DNA from: Haemaphysalis longicornis
Taxonomy: Eukaryota > Arthropoda > Arachnida > Ixodida > Ixodidae
NCBI GenBank assembly: GCA_013339765.2
Contig: JABSTR010001232.1
Location: 1 to 64,000 of the forward strand
DNA length: 64,000 nucleotides
Direction of reading: 5' to 3'
Below, in pieces: positions 45,262-56,037 of the stretch. A model generated the notes under the pieces. It saw nothing but the letters and a program-made list of their open reading frames with translations. It had not been told where the DNA came from and made no database searches. A program made the translations under genes and the position numbers. Within the stretch, counting starts at the first letter, position 1. The number at the start of each line of letters is the position of its first letter.

Positions 45262-46121
45262 AGGGGCCATGAAGACAAAATGCAGGTTTGTTTAATTCGA
45301 AAGATTTCGTGTTCTGTAGTGCCTCCAGCGCTTATCCGGAAGCAAATGATGCTTTACTCACTGCGAAGTTAATCACTTTTGGCTAATATTTTGATTCTCG
45401 CGCCAAGACGTGTGTTTGAACGACGTTTGAACGACGTTTGCGATGACATCATAATAACAGGTCTTTCAGCTAAACTTGTTGTGGAGCGGAGACTTGCTTA
45501 CTCTTAGTCAACCTACATGGCGCCACCACGCCGCGGCACGCCGTTTTCTGGATTTGGTTCGTTTGTGGCCGTATTTAAACCTGGCTTCTTTTTTTCATGA
45601 AGAAAATATTCGTTTCGTGAAACACGGTGCTCGCTCGACAAACACGTCACGTAAGACACCGTCGCTTGCCTCAATCGGCTAGTGTCGTCTGAGACAACCC
45701 CAAATCCCCGCAGTGCCGTGCATCTAAACGTAGCATAGTTCGCGCCGCAACAACCACACTACGCATCGGTACTTGTATGTTTACGCGTCCTTTCGTAACT
45801 TCCACTCTTTGTCCCATCAATCTTAGTGATATAAAATAAATGTGTCCTACACTTGAGCGCAAACAGCTCGTTCGGCAAGCTTATAAGACGTGCCTAATTT
45901 GCGATTTATTTTTCCGGCCTCCGCCAATGGCACAGCTGGCTGGTATGACATCGTAAGTACTGTTGCGTGAAATGAACTAGTGGGTCGTATGGCTGTTCCT
46001 TTTTTTTTTACTAATTGTACTGCGTATTTGAGCGAAGTTCACGTCAAAAGTAGTGTTAGAATGACTCTGATGACGCAATCTCTTGAATGAACCAAACTTT
46101 AATTTTGTCTTCGTGGCCCCA
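45262..46121. mobile_element. TTAA-target element, 860 bp, inside RTE
   Basis: Ends AGGGGCCATGAAGACAAAAT and (reverse complement) TGGGGCCACGAAGACAAAAT, flanked by TTAC (45258-45261, one change) and TTAA (46122-46125). Removing it with one TTAA restores the GDLNAKAG motif of the RTE endonuclease, which fixes the borders. No transposase is visible inside. A GAACGACGTTT direct repeat lies near 45418-45440. Type as for the 493-bp element. Confidence 0.82.
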
Positions 46122-47307
46122 TTAAGCGAAAAGCAGGTTTGAAAAGAGTAAGAGAAAGATCAGTGGGAAACTTTCGAGTTTGAAACGTTAGAGGCACTCT
46201 CAACAGTCGAGAAGATGTACGGGTTGTATTTGCGAACGAAATAACGTGAGGTTAATGGACACATTCTTCTACAAACGAAAGACAGGGAAATAGACCTGGC
46301 AAAGCCCGATGGTGCTACAAAAAATGCAATTGACTTCATGTTATGCGCCAAGGCAGGTATGGTGCCGGACGCATAGGTATTGGGCAAGATTCGGAGCTGT
46401 GCTCAAAGGATGCTTCGGTGCAAAGTAAGGCTCATTTTCAAAATAGAAAGAAGAAAAGCATAAAAATAAAAAGAAATAGCATGGAGCCCATCAAAGGCAG
46501 GACGCAGGAATTTAAAGTAACCCTTAGAAACAAATTCGCGCTTTTAAACAAGGAGAACTAAGTTACAGTAGACAGGCTAAATGACAACATAACAACGGCG
46601 ATCACAGCCTCCGCAGCAGCTAAGGGAGAAACCGCATGTAGGAAACAAGACGGAAAACGAACTCAGAGAACGAAGGATGTAGTTGCGTAACGTTGGAACA
46701 TGAAATTGTCGAGCACGGCGGACCAAATTGAATTAGCAGAGCTGTCAAAGCTGGTTAACCGAAGTAACACGAACGACTTTCATGCGTGCACCATGGCAGT
46801 GATCGAGAAAACGTAGGAAATAGGTGGAAGCTTAAGAGAAACAAAGAATAAGCAAGATATCCGCTAAGACACGATGTACGCACTCAGAGACGAGCAGGCT
46901 TATAATAAAACGCATAATTTGGCGAGGATAATAACAGTAGCCGAACGATTCATGATCAGGCTACATGCGAACTACGTTAAACCAAGCAAACTACTGATTT
47001 TGCAAGCTTGGCTTTGGACGTCTCACTAGTAACTAAAGAGGAAGTAGGAAAGGCTCTCAAGGGCGTGAGAAGAGGAAAAGCTCCGGGTGAAGACGGCGTA
47101 ACCATGGATCCTTTAGAGGAGGGAGAAGGTATTGTACAGGAAAAGCTTTCCGCACTATCTTCAGAACCCGCACAGCCCCTAAACGCGTCCATAGCCTGGA
47201 AAAACACCAACATAATTCAGGTTCACAAGAATGGAGATACGGAGCACTTAAAGAACTACAGACCCATAGTCCTACTCCCAGCTGTATACAAGCGGTTTAC
47301 CACCTGA
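46122..47307 (+). mobile_element. RTE LINE, endonuclease and RT start (split)
   Basis: Continuation of the RTE element: AKAGLK..., MDTFFYKRK, DLAKPDGATKNAIDFMLC (end of the endonuclease, near 46320), ELCSKDASVQSKAHF-like segment, TQEFKVTLRNKFALLN, the linker ..IELAELSKLVNRSNTNDF, DIR, and the RT start VTKEEVGKALKGVRRGKAPG. It ends abruptly after LKNYRPIVLLPAVYKRFT at 47303 and is joined to unrelated DNA. Stops interrupt the frame at several places. Confidence 0.82.
47008..47307 (+). pseudogene. RTE reverse transcriptase N-terminal fragment
   Basis: A 99-codon frame: VGKALKGVRRGKAPGEDGVT, IAWKNTNIIQVHKNGDTEHL and KNYRPIVLLPAVYKRFT match the first RT motifs of RTE elements (KAPGEDG, then W..A.I....KKGD...L.NYRPI.LL...YK.FT). 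Catalytic motifs lie beyond the truncation. It is the complementary part to, but not the same copy as, the RTE 3' end at 2.6-3.7 kb. Confidence 0.85.
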
Positions 47308-47479
47308 GTGTTTGCAAGTTTGTTATTATGGATAAAAGTTTCGCAACTGGTATATATTGAGGTACTCTGATACAGTCTGGTCGCTGGAGAATGTGCTTAT
47401 TGTTTCGGGCACACCGATAGATATATTTTTAGGAAATAAATTTCCTTTAAAAAAATTTGAAACACCAAGAGGAAATTGG

Positions 47480-48575
47480 GTGGCGATTACGGTACTTCCT
47501 AATGTGATATTTGGGCGTAGCAGCAGTGCGCTGAGGCACCATTTACTCGTGGGTTCTCTCGACGGCAGCGATGATGAGCCTTTGCGTCGGCGGCGCGAAG
47601 TGAGTCTCAGGAAAGAACCGCGAACTGCGTCTTAAGCGAATGCACATCACAGTCACGAGCACGCCCCCCTCCTGTTTTCGTCAAGGGCCGAGTGCTTCGC
47701 GGGGGCACAGCAGACTGCCTCCTACCATCCCCAAACGCACACTTTCGGAGAGCGCTGGCTCGCGTCGCCACGGTGAACCGCCCTACCCTCCCAATTTCGC
47801 GACACTGTCCTCCTTTGCTTTCTTTCATCGTTCGCATGTTCTTTTACTTCCCATCCTCGCACGGGGCACTTTGAGCAATCTTGGCGATGATATTGGCGAC
47901 ACCGTGGACCCCGAGCCCCCAAACATAAGCTTATATCCAACCCTGGTGATGTGTTTACAAGTGGAGGGTGAGAAACCACGAAGGGTGGCCGTCGGAGCCA
48001 AGGTCTAGCTCTGGCAGATGGGCTCCCTGACCGTTTACCTTGAAGAGAGCTCCGGGACCTCTCTCGGTGTCAGGGTAACCCGAGCGAAGGAAGTACCCAC
48101 GTCCCCTGCTTTTATACTATAGCATATAATATTTTCACCCCCTCCGCCCCCCCACCACATACGTGATTGGTCCCTAAAAATGGGCCCCACCGAAGTTTGT
48201 TTTCCTTCTTTTCCTTCGATCTCGCTTCCAAAGCCTGATAATTTCTCGTGCTTTTAGATGCAAAGCATCTCTTGCTCAGGGCTATGTCCGGCGTCCGTCC
48301 GTTGTCCGCACCTCTTCCCCTACACTATAAAAAAAAGAAACAGTTAGCGGCGCCCGGTTTCGTTCCCACGACTCTGGCCGCAACGGGAGGTACGCGGCGC
48401 TCTTCCCGCTGGGCTACAAAACCGAGACAGGAGCAAGTGCTACTACGAACGCCCCCTATGGTCTTGACTCATTCAAACTACGTCAAGAAGCTACTGATAC
48501 AACGAAGGCACGCGAAGCTGAACGTTAATAGAAACGACGAACTGAAAACTCTAGAGGAGGATGTTAGCGTCTCTT
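47480..48575 (+). repeat. Composite GC-rich repeat, copy 1
   Basis: The first part, 47480-47840 (GCTGAGGCACC, TGGGTTCTCTCGACGGCAGC, GCGAATGCACATCACAGTC, GCTTTCTTTCATCGTTCGC), and the second part, 48250-48575 (GATGC palindrome, GTCCGTCCGTTGTCCGCACC, tRNA-like module, conserved 95-bp segment), are both present in inverted orientation at 60150-60905. About 410 bases of unique DNA (47841-48249) separate the parts here but not there. An LTR or a non-autonomous DNA element are both possible. Palindrome AGATGC-AAA-GCATCT at 48256-48270. Confidence 0.72.
48347..48426 (-). other. tRNA-like (SINE-type) module in the composite repeat
   Basis: On the minus strand TGTAGCCCAGCGGGAAGAGC resembles an A box region. 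GTCGTGGGAACGAAACCGGG would be a B box with one or two changes, followed by T-rich TGTTTCTTTTTTTTATAG that may stop Pol III. The inverted copy at 60378-60460 has the same parts. It could be the head of an old tRNA-derived SINE captured in the repeat. Confidence 0.5.
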
Positions 48576-49195
48576 GCTCGGGGGGATGTACCGCGTCCGT
48601 GCCCAGTCCGCAGCGCCTCTGATGATGATTATGGCAGGATGCCATTAGGGATTGGCCAACCAAAGAATCCATCACGAGATAGGTTCGCGTTCAACCACCG
48701 TCGTCATCTTCCCGTAGGGGAACCGCTGAAGAAGAAGAAGGAGAAGAAGACAACGCTGCGAAGACGAGGGTGTGTACGTTGCTCTCAGCGGTGCACAATT
48801 TTCAAATACCTTTACCTCGCCAACACTGACGGAGACTACTGATTTTACCACAGAGACGACAACATCGACAAGAACATGATGTACGAGTTTCGGCGCCTCG
48901 AGCACCACCGCATACTCACCGTAACACAACAGTACTTGCGTGCCTTTGCCACTGGTGTGGACCCGGACGTGTAATTTCCTCTGGCGCTACTAAACACCAG
49001 ATCACTCAACATAACGGGAACACGCCAGCTGCGCGATAAGCGCGGATGCGCGTCTCCTCTCTCACCTCCTCCTCTCCACTCCATCTGCTCTATATAATAA
49101 ACCCGGTCCGCGCGCCGCTTCCTCAGTTGCTGCTTCGGTTGAGACACGCTGGACCGTCCGATGAGCTGAATGGACGCCAACAATTCTGCTTTGCA
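48576..49195. other. GC-rich DNA with repeat pieces
   Basis: A GAAGAAGAAGAAGG purine run at 48728-48750 and a TATATAATAA box near 49090 in front of a GC-rich stretch are visible. No protein domain is found. The TATA box may belong to a repeat promoter. Confidence 0.35.
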
Positions 49196-49250
49196 TCACC
49201 ACATAGTTCCCTTCGGGAAGATGGTGTAATTTTTTTTGGTAGTGGAATCC
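49196..49250 (-). repeat. ATTACACCATCTTCCCG repeat module
   Basis: The minus strand reads AAAAAAAATTACACCATCTTCCCGAAGGGAAC, the module shared with 5.26, 59.9, 61.48 and 61.64 kb. TTCCC and GGGAA make a small hairpin in it. Confidence 0.65.
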
Positions 49251-49254
49251 CTGG

Positions 49255-49934
49255 ATAAGTCAAAACCCATCATCTGCCAGTCTGTCTTTCTGATTTCCAA
49301 GTTTATTGAACGCCTTATAGGGAAGTCATAGAAGGCGAAGAAACTCACAACGGGAGAAGTTTTGATTAAACCAGGCAACAAAGAACAATCCTCTAACCTC
49401 ATCAAGCAAACGTGCTTAGTCGATGTTGGCATCAAGATCACGCCCCATTGCAGCCTCAATAGCTCCCAGGTCGTGATCTCTGATCGGGATCTAATAAATG
49501 AGACTGAAACAGATCTACCCGCCGCGGTGGCTCAGTGGCTAAGGCGTTACGCTCGCTGCTGAGCACGAGGTCGCGGGTTCGATTCCCGGCCGCGGCGGCC
49601 GCTTTTCTGATTGAGGCGAAAAGCAAAAACGCCCGTGTGTACGAGATTTCGGCGCACGTTAAAGATCCCCTGGTGGTCAAAATTAATCCGGAGCCCTCCA
49701 CTACGGCGCGCCTCATCGTCTGCGTTGCGTCGGCGCGTTAAACCCCACAATCAATCAAATGAAACAGATCTGCTTGAGGGCCCTCGAGATCAGGGCATAA
49801 CAGCAGTGAGGCGAATCATCTTACGCCGAAATGATCAAATAATGCAAACAAAGCACATAATCTTGACTTTTGAACGCTCAGCAGTTCCTGAGTCGGTGAA
49901 CGCAGGTTTTATGAGATGGGATGAGATGAGATGA
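49255..49934 (+). mobile_element. I/Jockey-group LINE, ORF1 part (split by Ruka)
   Basis: A plus-strand LINE piece coding for gag-like ORF1: SVFLISKFIERL (frame broken), AKKLTTGEVLIKPGNKEQSS, CLVDVGIKITPHCSLNSSQV, VISDRDLINETETDL, then after the SINE LEGPRDQGITAVRRIILRRN and QTKHIILTFERSAVPESVN. This is the order found in ORF1 of I-type LINEs before the zinc knuckles. The similarity stops at a GATGA array (49916-49937). Beyond it RT sequence follows directly, so the rest of ORF1 and the endonuclease were deleted. Confidence 0.72.
49517..49759 (+). mobile_element. Ruka-type SINE, full length
   Basis: Complete head (CCGCGGTGGCTCAGTGGCTA, B box GGGTTCGATTCCCGG), body and CACAATCAATCAAA tail. 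A perfect 12-base target duplication TGAAACAGATCT lies at 49505-49516 and 49760-49771. An extra GCT triplet in the anticodon-loop region (GCTCGCTGCTGAG) distinguishes it from the 33.7-kb copy. It interrupts the LINE ORF1 and is therefore younger than it. Confidence 0.95.
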
Positions 49935-49939
49935 GACGC

Positions 49940-50620
49940 GGGTTTCATGAGAGCAATCAACCCATTGCCCTGACCAGCTGCCTGTGCAAGCTCCTCGAGA
50001 AGATGATCAACAGAAGACTCATGTACTTCTAAGAGTACAATGGTCTTCTCCAGAGCTGCCAGGCTGGCGTCAGGGCGGGGAGATCCACCAACAATCAACA
50101 GGTTGCGTTGGAATCATATACAAAGGATGCCTTCGTTCACAAACTGTTCTGCGTTACGGTGTTTTTCGACATAGAGAAGACCCATGACACCGCTTGAAGT
50201 TACGGCATACTTAGTGACCTCGTCATTCGGTGTTTCGGGGAGCATGTCAAGCACCCTTATTAGTTATTTGTCGAAGAGAACGTTTCAGGAGAGAGTCGGT
50301 AGTGCACTCTCAAAGGTTCACGTGCAAGAAAATGGCGTGCCGCAAGTTGGCTTGTTCAGCTGCACTCTTTTCATGGTTAAGATGAACTCTCTTGGAAAGG
50401 CACTGCCACCTACAATCTCTTGTTCAATGTTTGTAGATGACGTCCAGATATCCTTTAAGTCGTGTAATATGTCAATCTGCGAACGTCAAGTCCAGCTTGG
50501 CGTCTAGAAACGAGCTGGCTGGGCAGACAATAATGGCTTTAAACTGAATCCTGCAAAAAGCTCTCGCGTTGTGTTCTCCAGGAAGCGTGGGGTCCATCTG
50601 GACCAAGACATTACTCTTAA
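49940..50620 (+). pseudogene. I/Jockey-group RT, first part (split)
   Basis: Reads NPLALTSCLCKLLEKMINRR-like, NGLLQSCQAGVRAGRSTNNQ, VFFDIEKTHDTA (catalytic Asp kept), LSDLVIRCFG/SGSMSSTLISYL, RVGSALSKVHVQENGVPQVG (normally GVPQGS) and SCSMFVDDVQISF (catalytic Asp pair kept). Then NPAKSSRVVFSRKRGVHLDQ ends at the TTAA (50617-50620) of the inserted element. Frames shift near 50195. The protein copies element RNA into DNA when intact. Confidence 0.82.
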
Positions 50621-52767
50621 AGGGAAGGTGAAGCGGTTTTAGAATTAAAAGAAAAGTTGACTAGCAGCAAGTACACATTGAATAGTTCATGTGTACGAAA
50701 TATTTTCGCAATACATGCAATAGAAGCGGCGCAATGAGCAAACAAAAGTGGCCCGATGCCCCGCCATCTCGCCGCGCGATGCCGGAAGACCGAAGAGCGC
50801 GGGCGAAAACCGGCTGAAAAACGTCATACCTGGACTTCCGGCCGGATCGGCCGCCTCGGCCATGCTCTTTTCGCCGTGTTTCCTTGTGAATGATACTTGT
50901 TGTTGTTGTGGTTGATAGCACTCATTTGTACAATTTTCGTGTTCAAAAAGTATGCACGAACGCCAAACGAGGCATACGTTATCATGCCGTATTCCTAAGC
51001 AGAATAATGCCACGCCGGGATGCTTGATAACATACGGAAGCGACAGCCGAGGTGGCTGTGCTTGATGACAGAGAATATACTACACTACGTTAAATACTTT
51101 GTTAACCGCTCCAATGCGGTTTTTTTTATGCGACGGACGTGAATGTTCACATTAGATTCTAGATTTAGGAAGGATGGGGAATACTGCTGTACTTTGGCCG
51201 GGGATGTTTCGTTCCATTCCAGAAACCAAGTCACATTTGTTGAGGAAATACTTGTTTCGTTAAACGCGTCGGTTTTCTTTCCCTATGGGCTCAGGACAGT
51301 GTTCAAAAAACAATTTTTTGGCGAAACTAAAACAAGGGGCCAATCCTGATTGAAGTTCTCTACCGGCTAAGAGGTAAACAGTATTCCTAAAAAGTAAAAG
51401 AACCAAGACAACCAGATTACTTATTTTGCAAGTATACATGTCACGATAAGGTGATGTTTGTCTGGAATTAAAAAAACACCACTCCGAACCACCACCGTGC
51501 CATAATTTGTGTTGACTGCGGGGGCCTACTTTTTGCCCAAGATTCCGTGTGGCTGCATATTATAACCTGGCAAGCACTTGTTGTCACTGAACCTCAAGTG
51601 TGCTCCAGTGATAGTCGGTGATATATATAATGATGATACTAAAAAAATTAGGAGCGAAGAGTAAATATACGGCCATCTCTCTGACTAGCACGGTAAATGC
51701 TTAAATCTAGAAATGCTGAAACAGGCCAACGATTCATTATCACAAACGTTTGGTGATTGTTATCTAAAGTAACGTAACAACAACGTAATGCCTTGTCCGA
51801 CTGGTCTGTTAAATTTTAACGTTATAACGAGGTGGCCGTAATATTGTAGCAGAATGCGCAACGCACAAGCGAAAACCAAGCCCTACTACAGCCAATAATG
51901 CTGAGCAGGCATAGTATGCTACAGTGTTTTCAGAATAAATGCATGTGAAGCAGTAAGTCCCCACTCATCGAAGTGCAGCTAGCAATCGCGGGGGCGCCGT
52001 AGCGCCGCTGCCGAAATGGCGCGCGCGTGTGGGTCTGTGTACGGGGATGAGTAACGGGGCTGGGGTGGGCGACAACGAACAAAGGAAATGCGGAAGCAGA
52101 GTCTGCTTGTTGGTTTATGCGTGTACCGGCAAGATGTGTCTCGCATATACGTTTACAGCGCATGAACGCTATTTTTTCGCGCAGTGCACGTACGTGCTTT
52201 TCGCTGGTAGATTGTTTATAAAACGCCCATTAATCTTCGGCATAAATGTTTTGGGTATAATAAGAAACAGTTAAAGGCAATACGTAATATTATATAAGGT
52301 ATAAAATCCCCCTATGCTGGTTGCCTAATTCAAAAATATTTTGATGGAACCCACTAGTCGACGTCACAGTCACGCTTTGGTTTTCTCTGTCGTGTAAAGC
52401 AAAATTTTAAACTCCAAGATAATTGAACCAACAGCACGGGAAATTATAAAACAAACTTCCAGTCATGTGCGAAAATTAAACTGCAAGCTAAATTGCCGCA
52501 AAGGCAATCGTGCGATCGTTCGCAATGCTTCCGACAACCCGCGCGGCCGAAGGGTGTCCTCCTTTGACGTCATGACGGGCGCAACCAATCAGGAGGCGTC
52601 AAAAGACGAAAAGCGCGCGTCTTTAAAACGGGGCCGCGCTTTTTGCAAGATAAATGCCACTTGGACTCATGTACGATAAATTTCAATGTGATATTCGGAA
52701 TCAGCGCGCAAGAAACTATATAACTGTTAATCTAACTCAATTTTTTGTAAAGCGCTTCAGCTTCCCT
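50621..52767. mobile_element. TTAA-target DNA transposon, 2147 bp
   Basis: Inverted ends AGGGAAGGTGAAGCGGTTTT and (reverse complement of the right end) AGGGAAGCTGAAGCGCTTTA are flanked by TTAA at 50617-50620 and 52768-52771. Removing the element with one TTAA restores the LINE frame (DITL then NGVALPVYKENKFLGV). Interior frames (50687-51013 minus, 52467-52679 plus) have no transposase motif that I recognise. A non-autonomous Kolobok- or piggyBac-type element is the best guess. The second of these would usually begin with CCC, so Kolobok is favoured by the AGGG ends. Confidence 0.85.
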
Positions 52768-54445
52768 TTAATGGCGTGGCGCTTCCTGTTTACAAGGAGA
52801 ACAAGTTTCTAGGTGTTCTTTTTTATCAAAAACTCACATTCGTTCCACACATCAAGGACCTTAAGTATAAATGTCTGAAAACAATGAATATTCTTAAGGT
52901 TCTCCCCCACCAATCGTATGGGGCTGACAAAGAACTCTCCCTGCGCTTGTATACTGCTTTGGTTGGGTCTTGTTTAAACTATGGCAGTGTGGTGTATGGG
53001 TCGGCTACAAAAACAGCGTTGCGAATTCTTGACTCAGTGCTACACTTGGGCTTCGTCTTGCGTCGGGTGCTTTTCGCACTAGTCCGGTCCAAAGCCTGTA
53101 TGTCAAGTGTAACAAGTGGATCCTTGAGAACAAGCGGACGTACATGAACTTTCTGTATGCTTTTAAAATTTTGTCGCTGAGTAACCATCCTTTTTATCCA
53201 GTGTTTAACAATACATCCAATCTCTGCTGTTTGTAAATCGCCCATCCGTTCCTCTACCCTTTTCACTTAGAGTGAGAGAGTGAGCCTCGGATCTCAGCGC
53301 TTCGTTTTTAGATGTGTACAGATCATCCTTTTCAGAGATTTTACTGCCTTCAAACGTTCGCCCTGTGTCCTGCGACCATTCTTTTACAAAACTTGACAAA
53401 AATCGGGTACCACGAGCTGAAATACTGGAGCATTTTTCTGTCTCTTCAGTTTAAATACCCATGTGCAGAATTTTACAGTGACGCTTCAAAACCTCCACTA
53501 TGGTGTCCTGCGCTGCTCATGGTCCCAATTTCAATGCAGCCAGAACCATGAGCGTACACACAACCATTTTCCACCAGAAGCATATGGAATTTTACTCCTC
53601 GTACAACACATTCTTGAAACTCAAATTCCCAATTCCGTCATCTATACAGATTTCTTGAGTGTTCGCACACTGTCATCGCACAAGCTTTCCAAAAACCACA
53701 TAGTTAATCTTGTCTTCAACACTATCATGTGTGTTGCGCAAAAGCATGAGCTGCTCCTCTGCTGGGTCCCAGGACAGGCTGGGATTGCTAGGAACGAGTT
53801 GGCAGACGGGAGGGCCGCTGCAGCTGCACTCAGGAACACTGTAGACATTGCAATGGTACCCTATACAGACCTCAAGCCAGACATAAGACAACACTTGCGT
53901 AGAACATGGCAAACACACTGGAGTGAACAAACAACAAACTACATGTAATAAAGCCACACTTGGGAGGTTACACAGCTGACGTTACTCACGTAACAGATAC
54001 ACGGAAGTCGCCCTGGTTAGGCTACGGATAGGACACACGCATGCAGCACACTCGTATCTCCTCACGGGATGTTCTAGACCCCAGTGCGCAGAAGGTGCGG
54101 AGAGGCCCTATCCGTAGTTGACGTCCTCATTCAATGCAAGGCACTCGACACCATACGACGCAAACATTTTCCTGAACTGTAAACAACACATCCCGCTACA
54201 CTGATCACACTTTTTGGCCGAAAACAAAGCCTGTTTTTCAGTTTTTTTCAGATGTCAAGTTTTTACAGCTTGTTTCATATCACGCAAAATCACATTGGCC
54301 CTATACACCGGCCATCTTCATGCATTCCGTTCAATATTGTTTTTACTCGACATTTTAGTATTTATTTGCACATATGTCCTCATCAAATAACTTTGTCTTT
54401 GGCACTCATGGCCTTGTTGAGCTTGCGCCATTAAACTCAAACCAT
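52768..54445 (+). mobile_element. I/Jockey-group LINE, 3' part (split)
   Basis: The RT thumb resumes after the TTAA (PVYKENKFLGVLFYQKLTFV, YGADKELSLRLYTALVGSCL), then the RNase H domain. The C-terminal part is VRLRIGHTHAAHSYLLTG followed by RPQC, and the 3' UTR ends with GGCCTTGTTGAGCTTGCGCC and ATTAAACTCAAACC near 54440. The element once spanned from before 49.26 kb to 54.44 kb. Confidence 0.83.
53463..53948 (+). pseudogene. LINE RNase H domain
   Basis: Motifs: EFYSDASK (first Asp, near 53480, in the neighbouring frame), PPEAYGILLLVQHI (Glu), VIYTDFLSV (Asp) and LLCWVPGQAGIARNELADGR (the usual PGH His is Gln). The missing His would weaken catalysis. Upstream and downstream similarity shows that the frame is only a part of ORF2. 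Confidence 0.82.
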
Positions 54446-54809
54446 CATCTTCATTATTCACTTCCCATCGTTCACTTGGTTACGCCGACAACGTGCCTCA
54501 GCCCAGAGACGGCCACCAAATGTATGCGCCCTAAAACTGCGGGCAAGTTTTGGCAATGTCCGTCCTGAGAATGCGATTACCTTTTCAAAACATGGGTTAC
54601 CAGTTATCAAAATTTTGTAGCTTCTCCAAGCAGTATTTGACTTCATCTTGCGAAATCCCAGGAAACTATACTTCTATAAACAAGCACTTTTCCGCATCCC
54701 ATAAAGCTATACCAGCTATCCACCACTGAATGTCCAGCCGAAGGCAAATACTGCTTACAGCCAGGTACACTCAGACGTATTTTCTTAGGGCATAGGAAAA
54801 AAAAGCCCC
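54446..54809. other. Unassigned DNA
   Basis: Nothing is recognised between the two LINE ends. Confidence 0.35.
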
Positions 54810-55010
54810 TAGTACACCTTCCCCGCACCCCAACCCTCTGGAGAAGTACGAGACCCTGCTCTCCAGCTTCTGCCTCTCCGACCAGCTACTGTTCACCGTT
54901 AGAGCGGTCGATGCTAAGACGCACATGGATTCCTGTGAAGAGGGCGCCACCCCTACATGAACACCACAAATGCTCTCAATAAACGTTTTCCCCCCTCTCT
55001 CTCTACTTCA
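54810..55010 (+). mobile_element. I-group LINE 3'-terminal fragment
   Basis: Reads LEKYETLLSSFCLSDQLLFT, AVDAKTHM, a stop, then TGAACACCACAAATGCTCTC, AATAAACG and a CCCCCCTCTCTCTCT tail. The last codons follow the W(E/D)xLLxSxxxxDQLxLxxRA pattern of the I-group C-terminus seen twice elsewhere in the window. Confidence 0.6.
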
Positions 55011-55226
55011 TATAAATACAAAGCGGCTAAAGGACAAAACGCAAGGCGCCAATTGAAGGACTCAAAAAAGCGAATCCTTCAACACCTGGCATACATATAT
55101 AATCTAAGGAATTTTAAACCACTCGCGCATGCCGGCACTGTCAGGATATTTGATGAGACGCTTGGTGAATACGTACACGTTTCCTTAATGGAGCTCGCGT
55201 GCTTCATCCGTGCTCGGGCGGCTTAA
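54957..55226 (+). CDS. Unrecognised open frame
   Basis: I do not recognise this 89-codon frame. From residue 20 on it is Lys/Arg-rich (KAAKGQNARRQLKDSKKRIL) and then more ordered (TVRIFDETLGEYVHVSLMEL, ending RARAA). It overlaps the end of a LINE fragment at its start, so the first 20 codons are not reliable. It looks more protein-like than neighbouring frames, but nothing supports expression. It may be an exon or an unknown transposon protein. Confidence 0.25.
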   Translation: MNTTNALNKRFPPSLSTSYKYKAAKGQNARRQLKDSKKRILQHLAYIYNLRNFKPLAHAGTVRIFDETLGEYVHVSLMELACFIRARAA

Positions 55227-55303
55227 AAGGGGCTTAATGAAATTCCACGAGTTCTTGGGTTCACGTCACGCCGGAAGAGTGAGGATATGGACGAAGCCCT
55301 CCG

Positions 55304-55341
55304 ACACTGTCTAATGTTTGTATAATAGCATTAGGCAGTGT
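55304..55341. repeat. Short hairpin ACACTGTCTAATG
   Basis: A 13-base stem with one G:T or mismatch position (55304-55316 with 55329-55341) and a 12-base AT-rich loop. Function unknown. Confidence 0.7.
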
Positions 55342-56037
55342 TGTATAATTGTATAAATTTTTCATGCGGGATGCCACGTGTGGTTTGATGGCCTGGTGCT
55401 GATGAAAAGGTAATTTTTTACTCGCGAAAGTTTCCTGCATTTTAAACAGACGGCTACTGGGTTACCGCCTTTGTTCGAGAGCACAGACAAGAGAAAACAC
55501 TTTTTTATGTTTCCGGACAATTTGGGCTTGTACAATGCATTTTACATATTGCGCTGAACACCAGAAACACAAATTTGGTTGCGTAGTATTCACGGCCACT
55601 CTGTGTTTAATTTTGTGCAATTTCTATGTCTTGGTATTGCATATTTTCAATTTTCGTTGGCAGACGGGAGGAGCGTTTTCTACTTATTGGTTTATATCAA
55701 AAGAATGAACACTGCTCCGAACCATTGGTGGCCGTAAAAGCTGGTTCCTACGTCGCTCCATACATAAAAAAGCCCGTTTCGATAGATATTAAGAAAAAAA
55801 TTACGCCATATCCACGGAATGAATGATGATAAGTGGGGCGAAGCTCGAGAGGGGGAGATCATCGGTAACCGTAACTCTCCCGTGAAAGTTCGCCCATTAC
55901 ATCAATAAGAAAGACGTAAGACTGTGTGCGTACATTGTACAAATCAACTTTTATTTTCGGAGTCAATGCTCCCACGCCCAGACCTGGTGAAAGACCCCGC
56001 GCCATCGAGGACTACCCCGCACCTCCACCACAATTTG

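Noticed and set aside
55304..55341. MicroRNA precursor
   Set aside because: The stem is only 13 pairs, too short for a typical precursor.
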